Of a DNA stretch of 16,454 nucleotides, positions 1 to 8,156 are shown piece by piece; positions within the stretch are counted from its first letter, which is position 1, and the number at the start of each line of letters is the position of its first letter. The notes beneath the pieces were generated by a model. It saw only the letters and a list, made by a program, of their open reading frames with translations, searched no databases and was not told the origin of the DNA. Both the position numbers and the translations under genes were made by a program. The stretch spans positions 1 through 16,454 of the forward strand of contig JAOTUD010000013.1 in NCBI GenBank assembly GCA_029864065.1, written 5' to 3'. The DNA comes from Gammaproteobacteria bacterium. Its GTDB lineage: Bacteria > Pseudomonadota > Gammaproteobacteria > GCA-001735895.

Positions 1-307
1 CAAAAGTGCTGCAAATCAGTAAGCGCCCGCTGCTGGGTGCCGAAGCTGCTGCGCAGGCCGTGATCGGCGCGATGTTATCGAATCCTTTCGGACTCAGCGA
101 CCACGATGCCCCGCCGTTGCGCGAGATCAGCAAATCCATCGTACGCCACTCCCTTTCCGCTGCCTGGCCGATGAAAAGGGTTTGATCGGTGCTAAACGTG
201 GGGGAAATGGCTAGTGCCCAAACCGGGTCGTGGGGCGCGTGGGCTGCGACTTTGTGCGATGCCAGCAAGGTCGTGCCTAGTAACGCCGCAAGCAGCAGCA
301 ATCGCAT
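1..307 (-). CDS. Secreted BNR/Asp-box repeat protein, N-terminal part (partial at window edge)
   Basis: The ATG at 307-305 follows a strong GGAGG ribosome-binding site 10 nt upstream. The 102 visible residues begin with a signal peptide (MRLLLLAALLGTTLLA, probable cleavage after AHA near residue 24), so the product is exported. Residues 30-45 (ALAISPTFSTDQTLFIG) and the Asp-box SRNGGASW at 62-69 are typical of BNR/sortilin/Ycf48-like beta-propellers, where an 'x-SPxF-x-D-x-T-LF' strand precedes 'S-x-D/N-x-G-x-x-W'. The frame is open to base 1, so most of the protein lies outside. It diverges from the SDR gene at 582. The exact family and role are unknown: such propellers are found in secreted binding proteins, sialidase-like proteins and assembly factors. 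I am confident that this is a real gene and moderately confident of the propeller fold. Confidence 0.8.
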   Translation of the reverse strand, partial: MRLLLLAALLGTTLLASHKVAAHAPHDPVWALAISPTFSTDQTLFIGQAAEREWRTMDLLISRNGGASWSLSPKGFDNIAPITACAAASAPSSGRLLICSTF

Positions 308-581
308 TTTATCGGAACCTCCATCAACAGGTGAACATGAATTATCCTGCGTTGACCAGTCTGCTACAGGTTAAATATCGCCTGGATCTATTAATCTGCG
401 TCGGAAGCCGCCGTCGCTAGGGTGGGCATTTATCTCGACAATGCAGGTTTGTTTTCTGTTTATCATCATACTCCATACTTCTTGCAGCGCAATATCTGCA
501 GCGACAGCCTGCCCGGTGCGGGGTTTAGTTGACTTCACCATGCGATTCTGGGAATGTTCGCCGCCGAAGTAAGGAATAAAA

Positions 582-1586
582 ATGGAGATCGAGGTGGGCG
601 ATACAGCAAGTTCAAAATTCTACTGGGTCGGCCGCAGGGTCCTGATCACTGGTTGTTCAGGCCTGTTAGGGTCGAGCCTGACTGCCGCATTACTCGACCT
701 CAAGGCGGAGGTAACCGGCCTGATGCGAGACTGGGTGCCGGGCTCCCGCCTGGTCTCCGAAGGTCTCAGCGAGAAAATTAATATCGTGCGAGGGGATATC
801 GAGGATATCGAGGTGCTCGAGCGCACCCTCGATGAATACGAGATCGACACGGTATTCCATCTTGCGGCGCAGGCGATCGTCGGCACCGCCAACCGTAATC
901 CGTTGCCAACCTTCAAGACCAATATCGCCGGCAGCTGGAACCTGTTCGAAGCCTGTCGCCGCGTGGCTTCGGTAAAATCGGTGGTAGTGGCTTCCAGCGA
1001 CAAGGCTTACGGTACGCCGGATAGCTTACCCTACAGCGAAAGCATGCCGCTGAATGGCCGTCATCCCTACGATGTTTCCAAGAGTTGCACCGATCTGCTG
1101 GCGCAGACCTATTACGCGAGCTACGGTCTGCCCGTTTGTATTACGCGCTGCGGTAATTTTTTCGGCGGCGGCGATCTCAATTTCAACCGAATCGTTCCGG
1201 GTACCATCCGCTCGGCACTCGAGGACGAGCGCCCCGTTATCAGAAGCGACGGTACGATGGTGCGCGATTACATTTATGTGCGCGACGTGGTCGATGCCTA
1301 CCTGACCCTGGCTGAAGCAATGCAGGATCCCGCGATTCACGGCGAAGCCTTCAATTTTAGTACGGAAACCCGGCTGAATGTGCTCGAGTTGACACAACGC
1401 ATACTGCAGATCATGGGACGCAGCGACCTGGAGCCGGTGATATTGAATCAGGCCAGTAACGAAATTCAGGCGCAGTACCTGTCGGCCGAGAAGGCGCGCA
1501 GCCGGCTCGGCTGGAAACCCCGCTTCGGCCTGGACGACGCGATAGCCGAAACCGCAGAATGGTACCGCAATTACCTGGGCAAGTGA
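582..1586 (+). CDS. NAD(P)-dependent SDR, CDP-glucose 4,6-dehydratase-like
   Basis: A 334-residue extended short-chain dehydrogenase. It has the nucleotide-binding GCSGLLG at 24-30, the LAAQ strand end at 94-97, the active-site SSDKAYG at 138-144 and the catalytic Y163-x3-K167 in PYDVSKS. The stretches around TRCGNFFGGGDLNFNRIVP (188-206) and IRSDGTMVRDYIYVRDVVDAYL (220-241) match CDP-glucose 4,6-dehydratase (RfbG/DdhB-like) proteins better than GDP-mannose or dTDP-glucose dehydratases. Family members make 4-keto-6-deoxy sugar nucleotides in the cytoplasm for surface polysaccharides. An AAGGA motif 7 nt before the ATG supports the start. No CDP-glucose pyrophosphorylase (RfbF) or RfbH partner is visible, so the substrate is inferred from motifs only. 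The gene stands alone on its strand, converging on fcl/gmd. Confidence 0.85.
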   Translation: MEIEVGDTASSKFYWVGRRVLITGCSGLLGSSLTAALLDLKAEVTGLMRDWVPGSRLVSEGLSEKINIVRGDIEDIEVLERTLDEYEIDTVFHLAAQAIVGTANRNPLPTFKTNIAGSWNLFEACRRVASVKSVVVASSDKAYGTPDSLPYSESMPLNGRHPYDVSKSCTDLLAQTYYASYGLPVCITRCGNFFGGGDLNFNRIVPGTIRSALEDERPVIRSDGTMVRDYIYVRDVVDAYLTLAEAMQDPAIHGEAFNFSTETRLNVLELTQRILQIMGRSDLEPVILNQASNEIQAQYLSAEKARSRLGWKPRFGLDDAIAETAEWYRNYLGK

Positions 1587-2052
1587 TTGGCGCCAGGGGA
1601 CGTCCGGGTCAAAACAGGTTGTAGAGGCAGGGCACTAACGCCGAGCCCTGCGAAGCCACGATCAATATACCCATATGGGTCCGTGGAATCCGCTGACCAC
1701 GTTTTCCTGCGCAAAAACATCTGCCAGTCGCGGCGTTGGTTGCTCGTCTCGCAAATTTATGCAACTGACGCCGATCGATTCCAGGTGCTGTCTGAATTCC
1801 TCCCTGCCGAAAACCGTGCCGAGGCATGAAGCGGCCGTGCTGTCTTCGCCATTGACCTGCATGACCTGTTACTTTTCAAGGTGCCAAAAAGAGAGCGTCG
1901 ATCTTGCCGGGCGGCGGCAACAAGCTTGCCGTTACGCAACCGTGCTGCTGCCGTGCTATCGTCGGATTATGCCGGGATGCCTGGTATGCTGACTGCCGAC
2001 GCCATGGTAGTCGCCAAGGTCCCCAAGGTCGCCGATTGTTTTACTTGTCTGC
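1587..2052. other. Intergenic region between convergent genes, possible gene remnant
   Basis: This 466 bp region separates the SDR gene (+) from fcl (-). No complete gene is convincing. On the minus strand 1662-1862 encodes 66 residues of fairly protein-like composition (GREEFRQHLESIGVSCINL), stopped by TGA and preceded two codons upstream by TAA. It may be a relic of a larger gene, but I could not assign a family. A 9-bp tandem repeat (CCAAGGTCC then CCAAGGTCG) lies at 2014-2031, just past the fcl stop. No hairpin followed by a T-run was found for either converging gene. Confidence 0.35.
1662..1862 (-). pseudogene. Possible gene fragment of unknown family
   Basis: Sixty-six codons from an ATG at 1862 to a TGA. 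The composition is balanced and contains a plausible helix-strand pattern (REEFRQHLESIGVSCINLRD), unlike typical reverse-strand noise. There is no good ribosome-binding site: the upstream bases read AAGTAACAGGTC. An in-frame TAA sits two codons before the ATG. The upstream neighbouring frames also give short stretches without stops (LPPPGKIDALFLAP), which would fit a frameshifted relic. No family is recognised, and chance is a real alternative. Confidence 0.2.
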
Positions 2053-3012
2053 TTACTGTCCCCGGTCAATAAATTCCTGGTAAGTCAGGGCCAACCCGTC
2101 CCGCAGCCCGGTGCTTGCGCTCCATCCCAGCGATTGGATTAGCGAGACATCCAGCAATTTGCGCGGGGTGCCATCCGGCTTGCTGCTATCGAATTCGATT
2201 TCGCCGTTATATCCAATCAGCTCGCCCACCGTTTGGGCCAGTTCCCGGATGGTTAAATCCTTGCCGGTGCCGACGTTTACCAGAGGTGGCTGCTCGGTGC
2301 TTAACATCGAATCGAAGCTGTCATCGTGCAGACTCATCAGGTGAATACAGGCATCGGCCAAATCATCACAATATAGAAACTCCCGCCTTGGGGTACCGCT
2401 GCCCCAGACGCTAACCGTTGGCGCATTGCTGGTTTTCGCCTCGTGAAACTTGCGGATCAGTGCCGGAATGACATGACTGTTTTCGGGATGATAATTGTCG
2501 CCCGGTCCGTACAGGTTTGTCGGCATGGCCGCCAGGTAGCGGGTACCGTATTGACGGTTCAGGCTCCAGCACATCTCAATGCCGGCAATCTTGGCAATGG
2601 CATAGGGACGGTTGGTGGATTCGAGAGAATCGGTTAACAGGTATTCTTCCCGGATAGGCTGCGGTGACAGCTTGGGGTATATGCAACTCGAGCCAAGTAA
2701 TAGCAAACGTTTGATCCCATTGACCCAGGCGGCATGAATTATGTTGGTTTGAATCGCCAGGTTTTCGTAAATGAAATCCGCCGGATACTCGTTGTTGGCG
2801 AATATGCCACCGACTTTCGCTGCGGCGAGAAATACATAGTCCGGTTTTGCGCTGGAAAAAAATGCTTCGACGTCGGCTTGACGCGTGAGATCGAGCTCCG
2901 CCCGGCTACGGGACAGGATATTTTCATAACCCCGCGACAACAGGTTTCGCGCCAGGGCGCCACCGACCATACCCCGGTGGCCAGCAACATAAATCTTTGC
3001 CTCGTGCTCCAT
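2053..3012 (-). CDS. fcl: GDP-L-fucose synthase (GDP-4-keto-6-deoxy-D-mannose epimerase/reductase)
   Basis: The 319-residue product matches the usual length of WcaG/Fcl (E. coli about 321). It epimerises GDP-4-keto-6-deoxymannose at C3 and C5 and reduces C4 with NADPH to give GDP-L-fucose in the cytoplasm. Visible motifs: GHRGMVG at 11-17 (cofactor loop), GSSCIYPK at 107-114 with catalytic S108 and C110, Y137-x3-K141 in PYAIAKIAG, PTNLYGPGDNYHPENSHVIP at 164-183 with H180, and RREFLYCDDLAD further on. These correspond to E. coli S107, C109, Y136, K140 and H179, so the active site is intact. It starts 5 bp after the gmd stop, so the two are almost certainly co-transcribed and act consecutively. 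Part of the ribosome-binding site lies inside the end of gmd. Confidence 0.97.
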   Translation of the reverse strand: MEHEAKIYVAGHRGMVGGALARNLLSRGYENILSRSRAELDLTRQADVEAFFSSAKPDYVFLAAAKVGGIFANNEYPADFIYENLAIQTNIIHAAWVNGIKRLLLLGSSCIYPKLSPQPIREEYLLTDSLESTNRPYAIAKIAGIEMCWSLNRQYGTRYLAAMPTNLYGPGDNYHPENSHVIPALIRKFHEAKTSNAPTVSVWGSGTPRREFLYCDDLADACIHLMSLHDDSFDSMLSTEQPPLVNVGTGKDLTIRELAQTVGELIGYNGEIEFDSSKPDGTPRKLLDVSLIQSLGWSASTGLRDGLALTYQEFIDRGQ

Positions 3013-3017
3013 TAATT

Positions 3018-4103
3018 CTACTCGTTATAGGTCATGACTTTGAACCCCGAATTCTTGACCAGCTCGTCGCGCCTGGCAACTTTTATGTCTTCTTCGACCA
3101 TTTCGGCAACCAGTGCTTCAAAATTGATGCCGGGTTTCCAACCCAGTTTCTGCCGGGCCTTACTGGCGTCTCCCAGCAGGGAATCGACTTCGGTGGGACG
3201 AAAGTATCTTGGGTCGATTGCGACAATGCAGTTACCGCTGGCATCGTAGCCCTTTTCGTCCGCCCCCGACCCTCTCCAGTTGATTTCTATTTCCAGTTGC
3301 CTGGCCGTGGCATCGATGAAATCGCGAACGCTATGCTGTATACCGGTGGCAATCACATAATCCTCGGCCGCTTCCTGCTGTAGCATTAACCACATCATTT
3401 CGACGTAATCCCGGGCATGTCCCCAGTCTCGCCGGGCCTCCAGGTTGCCGATGTAGAGACAATCCTGCAAACCGAGCTTGATCCGCGCCATCGCGCGGGT
3501 AATTTTACGCGTTACGAAGGTTTCGCCCCGGATCGGGGACTCGTGATTGAACAGGATGCCGTTACAGGCGTACATGTCGTAGGCTTCGCGGTAGTTTACC
3601 GTGATCCAGTAAGCATAAAGTTTTGCCACGGCATAGGGTGATCTGGGATAAAAGGGCGTGTTTTCGGTTTGCGGCATTTCTCTTGCCTTGCCGTAGAGTT
3701 CGGACGAGGATGCCTGGTAAAACCGGGTTTTCTTTTCGAGACCGAGAATACGAATGGCCTCGAGCACACGCAGAGTGCCGAGCGCATCCGAGTCGGCGGT
3801 ATATTCCGGTTCTTCGAACGACACGGCGACGTGGCTTTGCGCGGCAAGATTGTAAATTTCGTCGGGTTGAACTTCCTGGATTACACGAACCAGGCTGCTC
3901 GAGTCGGTCATATCGGCATGGTGCAGAAAGAAGGAGCGATCGGATTCGTGCGGATCCTGGTAAAGATGATCGATTCGGTCCGTATTGAATGACGAGGTTC
4001 TGCGCTTGATGCCGTGAACGTCGTAGCCCTTGCTTAAGAGAAATTCGGCGAGATAGGCTCCGTCTTGTCCGGTAACGCCGGTTATAATTGCATTCTTCTG
4101 CAT
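3018..4103 (-). CDS. gmd: GDP-mannose 4,6-dehydratase
   Basis: Converts GDP-D-mannose to GDP-4-keto-6-deoxy-D-mannose, the first step to GDP-L-fucose; fcl follows 5 bp downstream. With the ATG at 4103 the protein has 361 residues. It shows ITGVTGQDGAYLAEFL (7-22, glycine-rich cofactor loop), the RR loop GIKRRTSSFNTDRIDHLYQD (31-50) that binds NADP across the subunit interface, ASSSELYG (131-138, active-site Ser in place of the common Thr, plus E135), Y157-x3-K161 in SPYAVAKLYA, and GILFNHESP. The frame is open upstream to an ATG at 4169, but the 22 extra residues precede the conserved MxKxAIITG start of the family and are not expected to be translated. The ribosome-binding site at 4103 is weak. 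Faces the OM barrel gene across a 272 bp divergent spacer. Confidence 0.96.
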   Translation of the reverse strand: MQKNAIITGVTGQDGAYLAEFLLSKGYDVHGIKRRTSSFNTDRIDHLYQDPHESDRSFFLHHADMTDSSSLVRVIQEVQPDEIYNLAAQSHVAVSFEEPEYTADSDALGTLRVLEAIRILGLEKKTRFYQASSSELYGKAREMPQTENTPFYPRSPYAVAKLYAYWITVNYREAYDMYACNGILFNHESPIRGETFVTRKITRAMARIKLGLQDCLYIGNLEARRDWGHARDYVEMMWLMLQQEAAEDYVIATGIQHSVRDFIDATARQLEIEINWRGSGADEKGYDASGNCIVAIDPRYFRPTEVDSLLGDASKARQKLGWKPGINFEALVAEMVEEDIKVARRDELVKNSGFKVMTYNE

Positions 4104-4375
4104 TTCCAATCCGTAGGGTTGGTCAAAAGCGCCAATCATATCTGTAAAGCCATGGTTTTGTAAGTTCACTGCGGAATGCGAGCGGTGTATCCTGGGGATT
4201 CGCGGGTAACCGGTTCAGATTAGTCCAGACCGGCGCTTGCTTCAAGCACTAAATAGCTTACAATTTTGGACTTATGGATTTTCGTTTTAAAGCAAACATT
4301 TCATTGCCAATTTATTTCTTCTCCTCGTCGGCCCCGCTCAAGGCCGAAAGTCTGACCTGTCATCGGTAACCACTG
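4104..4375. promoter_or_regulatory. Divergent spacer between gmd and the OM beta-barrel gene
   Basis: This 272 bp spacer must hold the promoters for gmd-fcl (leftward) and the beta-barrel gene (rightward). The part at about 4245-4325 is clearly AT-rich compared with its flanks, which suits a promoter zone. No -35/-10 pair with good spacing could be fixed by eye, and no strong dyad was found. The assignment rests on gene orientation and base composition. Confidence 0.4.
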
Positions 4376-5674
4376 GTGATCGGGCGGGTAGTATCCTGCA
4401 GGCTCATTTGCCTGTTACTGCTGACCTTGCCGGTTGCCGTCAAGAGTCAATCCATGGAGACGAAGATACAACCCCAGCGAGGCGAAACCGTTGCTGATCG
4501 CCAACGCCCGGAACAGCAACAACTCGGTATTCCCTGGGGCGGTTTTTATGTTTTTCCAGAGTTCGAATATAGCGAATACCTTAACGATAATATCTTCGCT
4601 GTCGAAAGTAATACCCAGTCAGACAGAATATCCGTGTTTGCACCCGGCGTGACTCTGACCTCCAATTGGACACGACACCGGCTGGACGTCAGTTTTAGTG
4701 GCGAACTTGGTCGCTATCGGGACCTATTCACCGAGGATTATGATGACATACAGTTTTCCTCGGGCGCGAAGGTCGATCTGGTCAAGCAGAGTTTTATCAG
4801 CCTAGGCGTATCGTTCGCCGATTTACACGAATCGCGCGATTCGCTCGATGACGCCGGCGGTCTTAACCCAACGAAATATCGGCTCAGCAACGCGTTTGTA
4901 AACCTGACCTATAAACCCGGGCGTTTTTCACTGGCGCCGACGCTATCCCTGAATGAGTACGACTTCGACGATGTCAAGGCCGTGCAATTTGGCCAGAACG
5001 TTGTAATCGATCAGGACGACCGCGACCGATCCGGGTATGTGCTGGATCTGGAAGTCGCGTACGAGATTGGGGTGCAGGAAGTTTTTCTGCGATTGAGTCA
5101 GTTCGAAACGGAATACGATCGTTTACAGAATTTTAGTCTCTTCGACCGTTCTTCGAAAGGAAATGAAACCGGGATGGGTGTGGTGCTGGATCTGGGCGGT
5201 ATCACCAGCTCCAGGCTCTATTACGGTTACCGTAACCAGCGCTTCGATCAACCGCTGCCTGATATAGATACACCGGTATACGAACTTCGGTTTACCTGGA
5301 ATGTTTCCACCCTGACGACTCTTGAACTTGGTGCCGGACGCAGCACGCTCGAAACCAATTCACTGGTTTATTCCGGCTACCTATCTTCGCTGTGGTCTTT
5401 CCGACTGGATCACGAAATTCGGCGTAACCTGATCCTGAATTTCGAATATAGTCGAATTGACGATCGTTACGAGGGTATAGGGTCCGCGTCTCGAGATGAT
5501 CAGACGGACAGTTCGGGAATCGGATTGAAATGGATCTTCAACCGATTTTCCGAGGTCATGTTTCGTTACGAACATACCAATCGGCAGTCTAACGATAATT
5601 CGATTCCGCGGGGATTCGAAGACGGTGATTTCAGCAACGATGCGGTCTGGGCTCGGATCGGGCTCAGGATCTGA
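4376..5674 (+). CDS. Outer-membrane beta-barrel protein, BBP2-type, probably exopolysaccharide-related
   Basis: A 432-residue exported protein. The GTG start at 4376 is followed by a signal peptide (core ICLLLLTLPVAV, cleavage near residue 25 after KS). From about residue 57 the sequence alternates hydrophobic and polar residues in beta-strand fashion and ends in VWARIGLRI, a terminal amphipathic strand. FPEFEYSEYLNDNIFAVES (60-78) followed by SDRISVFAPGVTL resembles the start of 'putative beta-barrel porin 2' (BBP2_2) proteins, where a 'YxDNIF' motif precedes the barrel. Such proteins are often encoded in exopolysaccharide loci, where a role in export through the outer membrane is suspected. 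No ATG precedes the signal peptide; the only in-frame alternative after the upstream stop is a CTG one codon before. Fold call fairly secure, function inferred from context. Confidence 0.8.
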   Translation: MIGRVVSCRLICLLLLTLPVAVKSQSMETKIQPQRGETVADRQRPEQQQLGIPWGGFYVFPEFEYSEYLNDNIFAVESNTQSDRISVFAPGVTLTSNWTRHRLDVSFSGELGRYRDLFTEDYDDIQFSSGAKVDLVKQSFISLGVSFADLHESRDSLDDAGGLNPTKYRLSNAFVNLTYKPGRFSLAPTLSLNEYDFDDVKAVQFGQNVVIDQDDRDRSGYVLDLEVAYEIGVQEVFLRLSQFETEYDRLQNFSLFDRSSKGNETGMGVVLDLGGITSSRLYYGYRNQRFDQPLPDIDTPVYELRFTWNVSTLTTLELGAGRSTLETNSLVYSGYLSSLWSFRLDHEIRRNLILNFEYSRIDDRYEGIGSASRDDQTDSSGIGLKWIFNRFSEVMFRYEHTNRQSNDNSIPRGFEDGDFSNDAVWARIGLRI

Positions 5675-5729
5675 GCCAGGGTTTAAGACGCTCGACCCCC
5701 GACTGCGATCACGCCCAACCTGTTGCCAG

Positions 5730-7685
5730 CTAGTTAACTGCCAGGGTAACGGTGATTCGCATCAGTGAGTGTTTGGGTATGGTAAGCCGCAGTTCCCCGG
5801 CGGGTGCATGGACTGTTTTTATCAGTGCCACCGCGTCGGGTTGCGCGGCCGTGTTCAGGTCGCTGAAGCTGCCGGCGGTGAGGGTGTCGGACACGATCGA
5901 GTCCACCGGATAAGGCAGGCCGCCATTGAATATCTGGGTATCGATATCGTTGTACAGGCTGCGGTTGACGAGGTAGACGTACAACCTGGAGTTATCCTTG
6001 GACAGCACTGCAACACTGTCCAGCACCGGCAATTCCGTGTCTTCGATGTCATCGTCAAACAGTTTGGTAGCGAATTCGGGCGAACCGTGCATCTTCGTCG
6101 GGATGATCTTGCCGTCAATGCTGGCGGCATACAGCTCGTGTACGTAATAATAGGCGCTGCGGATAGGTACCCAGCCGTTGTCCCAGACAAAGTTGAGAGG
6201 CGCCTGGGCCTGAAAGCTCGCAAGTGTCGAATGAAAGGAGGAAAACACGCTCGGGTCGCGCAGCATCGTATTGTAAATCAGCCCTGAGAACAATGCGGCG
6301 CCAAGGCTGCGAGCACGCGCATCGTTGTTCGGCGTCCCGCCGGCAGCGCAAGGCAGAAACCATGGACCCCACTCGGTAATGATGAAGGACGGCGATTTGT
6401 TGGCGGTGATGCCTAGATCGCGCGCGATGTCCCTGATGAACCCGAGCTGGACTTCCATCAGTAATGGCGAGGCCAGCAGCGATTCGAAAACGATGGTGTC
6501 GTCTGGCTGAATGCAGGTATCGATCTGCGGTTGCCAGGAGTGCAGGGAAATAAAATCGAATGGCTCGGTTATCGCCGCCATGGTTTCCCGGTTCCAGTCC
6601 TGACCCATGGGCGACATGACCGCCCCGACGCTGATGTCGGGTCTTATCTGCCGCAATGCCCGGGCCTGCGCATTGAAGGCAGCGGCGTATTCGGTTGGCG
6701 TCATGTAAGCAGCGTCAAACAGGTATTCCGGGCCATCGATGTAAATTTCGTTACCAATTTCCCAAAAATCGGTTTCCACCCCGTTGGTCTCGTAATAACT
6801 CAACCAGTCGGCTGCGTCCTGCGCCGTGCCAGTGGCTGCATTCGATGTGATCATCATCGACGCATCCAGCAGTTGGGCGAATTGCGCAAATTCGTCAGGG
6901 CCAAAAACGGGGCACTCCTTTTGCAGGTTGCCATATTCCGAAATCCAGGGATTGATTTGCGGCAAACGGTAGTACGTTGGGCCTATGGCCTCACTCCAGT
7001 GAAAGAAGTCAGACGGGACACCCGAAGGATAACGCAGACTGTTGATGCCCAGATTTCTAAATTCAGCGAGCTGTTCCTGGTTGGCCCCACCCGGCGGCAC
7101 GGCAGGATCCTGGCAACTGCTGGTTACGATCGAATCCCAAATACCCGTGCCAGAGTTCAAGAACTCGGTCTGGCCACCGAACAACAACATCGATACTGTG
7201 TGGGTAGAGTTTGCCGGGTCGATTGAGACGCAGGTCGTCGCGCAAACGCGCACGGTTACGGTCACCCGCTGTTCTTGCGAAGGTGTATTTTCGTCGGTGT
7301 TTTCAACAATTCTAATGCTGGCGGTGTAAACTCCGGGAGCCAGCGAACCTGGATCGACACCGACCCCGATTTCATCAATTTCGTTGGTGGTCTGTCCCCC
7401 CGGCGGGCTGAGGGAAATCCAGGGGGTATCCGAAATCACGGCCCAGTTCACCAGCGAGCCATCGTTGCTGCGCAGTTGTATCTGCTGGAACCGCGCCATG
7501 TCGGATTCATCGGCGCTTTGTGACAGCAGGAATTCGAGGTGATTCTGTGAAGGCTTTAGCGCAAATTGCTGGCCTTCGCCTTCGGGGAAGTCACGCTCGC
7601 TGACGCAGCCGGCCGCGATCGCGGTAGCAGCCAGCAGTAACAGGACTGCCATTAATCGGCTTCTGGCTAGTCTTACGTTTTGCAC
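5730..7685 (-). CDS. Lipoprotein with BACON-like domain and GH51-like glycoside hydrolase domain
   Basis: About 650 residues. A signal peptide ends in the lipobox AIAAGC (Cys28 counted from the TTG at 7688), so it should be lipid-anchored. Residues about 45-148 look like a BACON/Ig-like domain (DTPWISLSPPGG at 88-98, PGVYTASIRI at 119-128). From about 160 follows a clan GH-A type barrel: RYPSGVPSDFFHWSEAIGP at 219-237 resembles the 'RYPGG...W...iGP' region of GH51 alpha-L-arabinofuranosidases. WEIGNEIY (309-316) supplies the likely acid/base E314 and FIITEWGPW (435-443) the likely nucleophile E439. A C-terminal beta region follows. GTG at 7685 is preferred over TTG at 7688 because of its spacing to AAGG. 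It sits in the polysaccharide region, so cleavage or trimming of exopolysaccharide is plausible. The substrate is unknown. Confidence 0.85.
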   Translation of the reverse strand: MQNVRLARSRLMAVLLLLAATAIAAGCVSERDFPEGEGQQFALKPSQNHLEFLLSQSADESDMARFQQIQLRSNDGSLVNWAVISDTPWISLSPPGGQTTNEIDEIGVGVDPGSLAPGVYTASIRIVENTDENTPSQEQRVTVTVRVCATTCVSIDPANSTHTVSMLLFGGQTEFLNSGTGIWDSIVTSSCQDPAVPPGGANQEQLAEFRNLGINSLRYPSGVPSDFFHWSEAIGPTYYRLPQINPWISEYGNLQKECPVFGPDEFAQFAQLLDASMMITSNAATGTAQDAADWLSYYETNGVETDFWEIGNEIYIDGPEYLFDAAYMTPTEYAAAFNAQARALRQIRPDISVGAVMSPMGQDWNRETMAAITEPFDFISLHSWQPQIDTCIQPDDTIVFESLLASPLLMEVQLGFIRDIARDLGITANKSPSFIITEWGPWFLPCAAGGTPNNDARARSLGAALFSGLIYNTMLRDPSVFSSFHSTLASFQAQAPLNFVWDNGWVPIRSAYYYVHELYAASIDGKIIPTKMHGSPEFATKLFDDDIEDTELPVLDSVAVLSKDNSRLYVYLVNRSLYNDIDTQIFNGGLPYPVDSIVSDTLTAGSFSDLNTAAQPDAVALIKTVHAPAGELRLTIPKHSLMRITVTLAVN

Positions 7686-7848
7686 CAATCGACCTTCTTC
7701 GACATGCGCCCAATCTCAATCTGGTTCCTAAGAGCTGGTCAAACGGCTGGTTGAAATCCGCCACGCCCGGCTCGCCAGCTATCCTGGCCGCTCATTGTCC
7801 GGGAATCCGCCTCAATGCGTCCTCTCAGAGGTGGGACAACATAGCAAT

Positions 7849-7866
7849 TTTACAGTCCAGTGTAAA
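7849..7866. promoter_or_regulatory. Operator-like dyad TTTACA-N6-TGTAAA
   Basis: A perfect 6-6-6 inverted repeat, 18 bp overall, the geometry usual for a dimeric helix-turn-helix regulator. It lies about 165 bp before the GH lipoprotein start and about 320 bp before the SGNH start. The half-sites are in the opposite order to a TyrR box (TGTAAA-N6-TTTACA), so I assign no regulator. A chance occurrence cannot be excluded. Confidence 0.3.
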
Positions 7867-8063
7867 CGTGGTTGCATGGTGCTTTGCGCCCCAAAATCGA
7901 CGAGAAATCGGGCTAAATCACCAGGCTATCACTACCGCAATAGTGCCATCTTATGGATTGTTGAAGGTAGAATATGTGATTTGATGCTCAAAAAGTGCCG
8001 GGATGTCGCACGAGAACGGGCGATAAACGGAGACGTTCCGTGATACCTTTATCAAGCCGGGCC

Positions 8064-8156
8064 TTGCCCACACTGGTTTTCGGGCACCGGATAATGGCGG
8101 GCCGTGGGCAAAAAAATATTGAATCGTAACTGGTTGCAAACCTGCCCGTGGGCAGG
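8064..8156 (+). promoter_or_regulatory. Leader inverted repeats ahead of the SGNH gene
   Basis: TTGCCCAC (8064-8071) is repeated inverted as GTGGGCAA (8104-8111) and is followed by an A-run. A compact hairpin CCTGCC-CGTG-GGCAGG lies at 8141-8156, 32 bp before the start codon of the SGNH gene. The second could fold in the 5' untranslated RNA. A regulatory effect (translation or transcript stability) is inference; there is no U-tract as in an intrinsic terminator on the plus strand. Confidence 0.3.

Noticed and set aside
3..185. Plus-strand open frame running in from the left edge
   Set aside because: It is antisense to a gene with a signal peptide, a good ribosome-binding site and an Asp-box motif on the minus strand, and shows no motif itself.
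1675..1992. Plus-strand open frame of 105 codons between the SDR and fcl
   Set aside because: Cys- and Ser-rich composition, no ribosome-binding site and no motif. The opposite strand reads more protein-like.
4104..4169. 22-residue N-terminal extension of Gmd
   Set aside because: It precedes the conserved family start and has no strong ribosome-binding site; the start at 4103 fits homologues.
6531..7226. Plus-strand open frame of 231 codons within the GH lipoprotein
   Set aside because: Antisense to the conserved catalytic region with both glutamates; composition is of shadow type.
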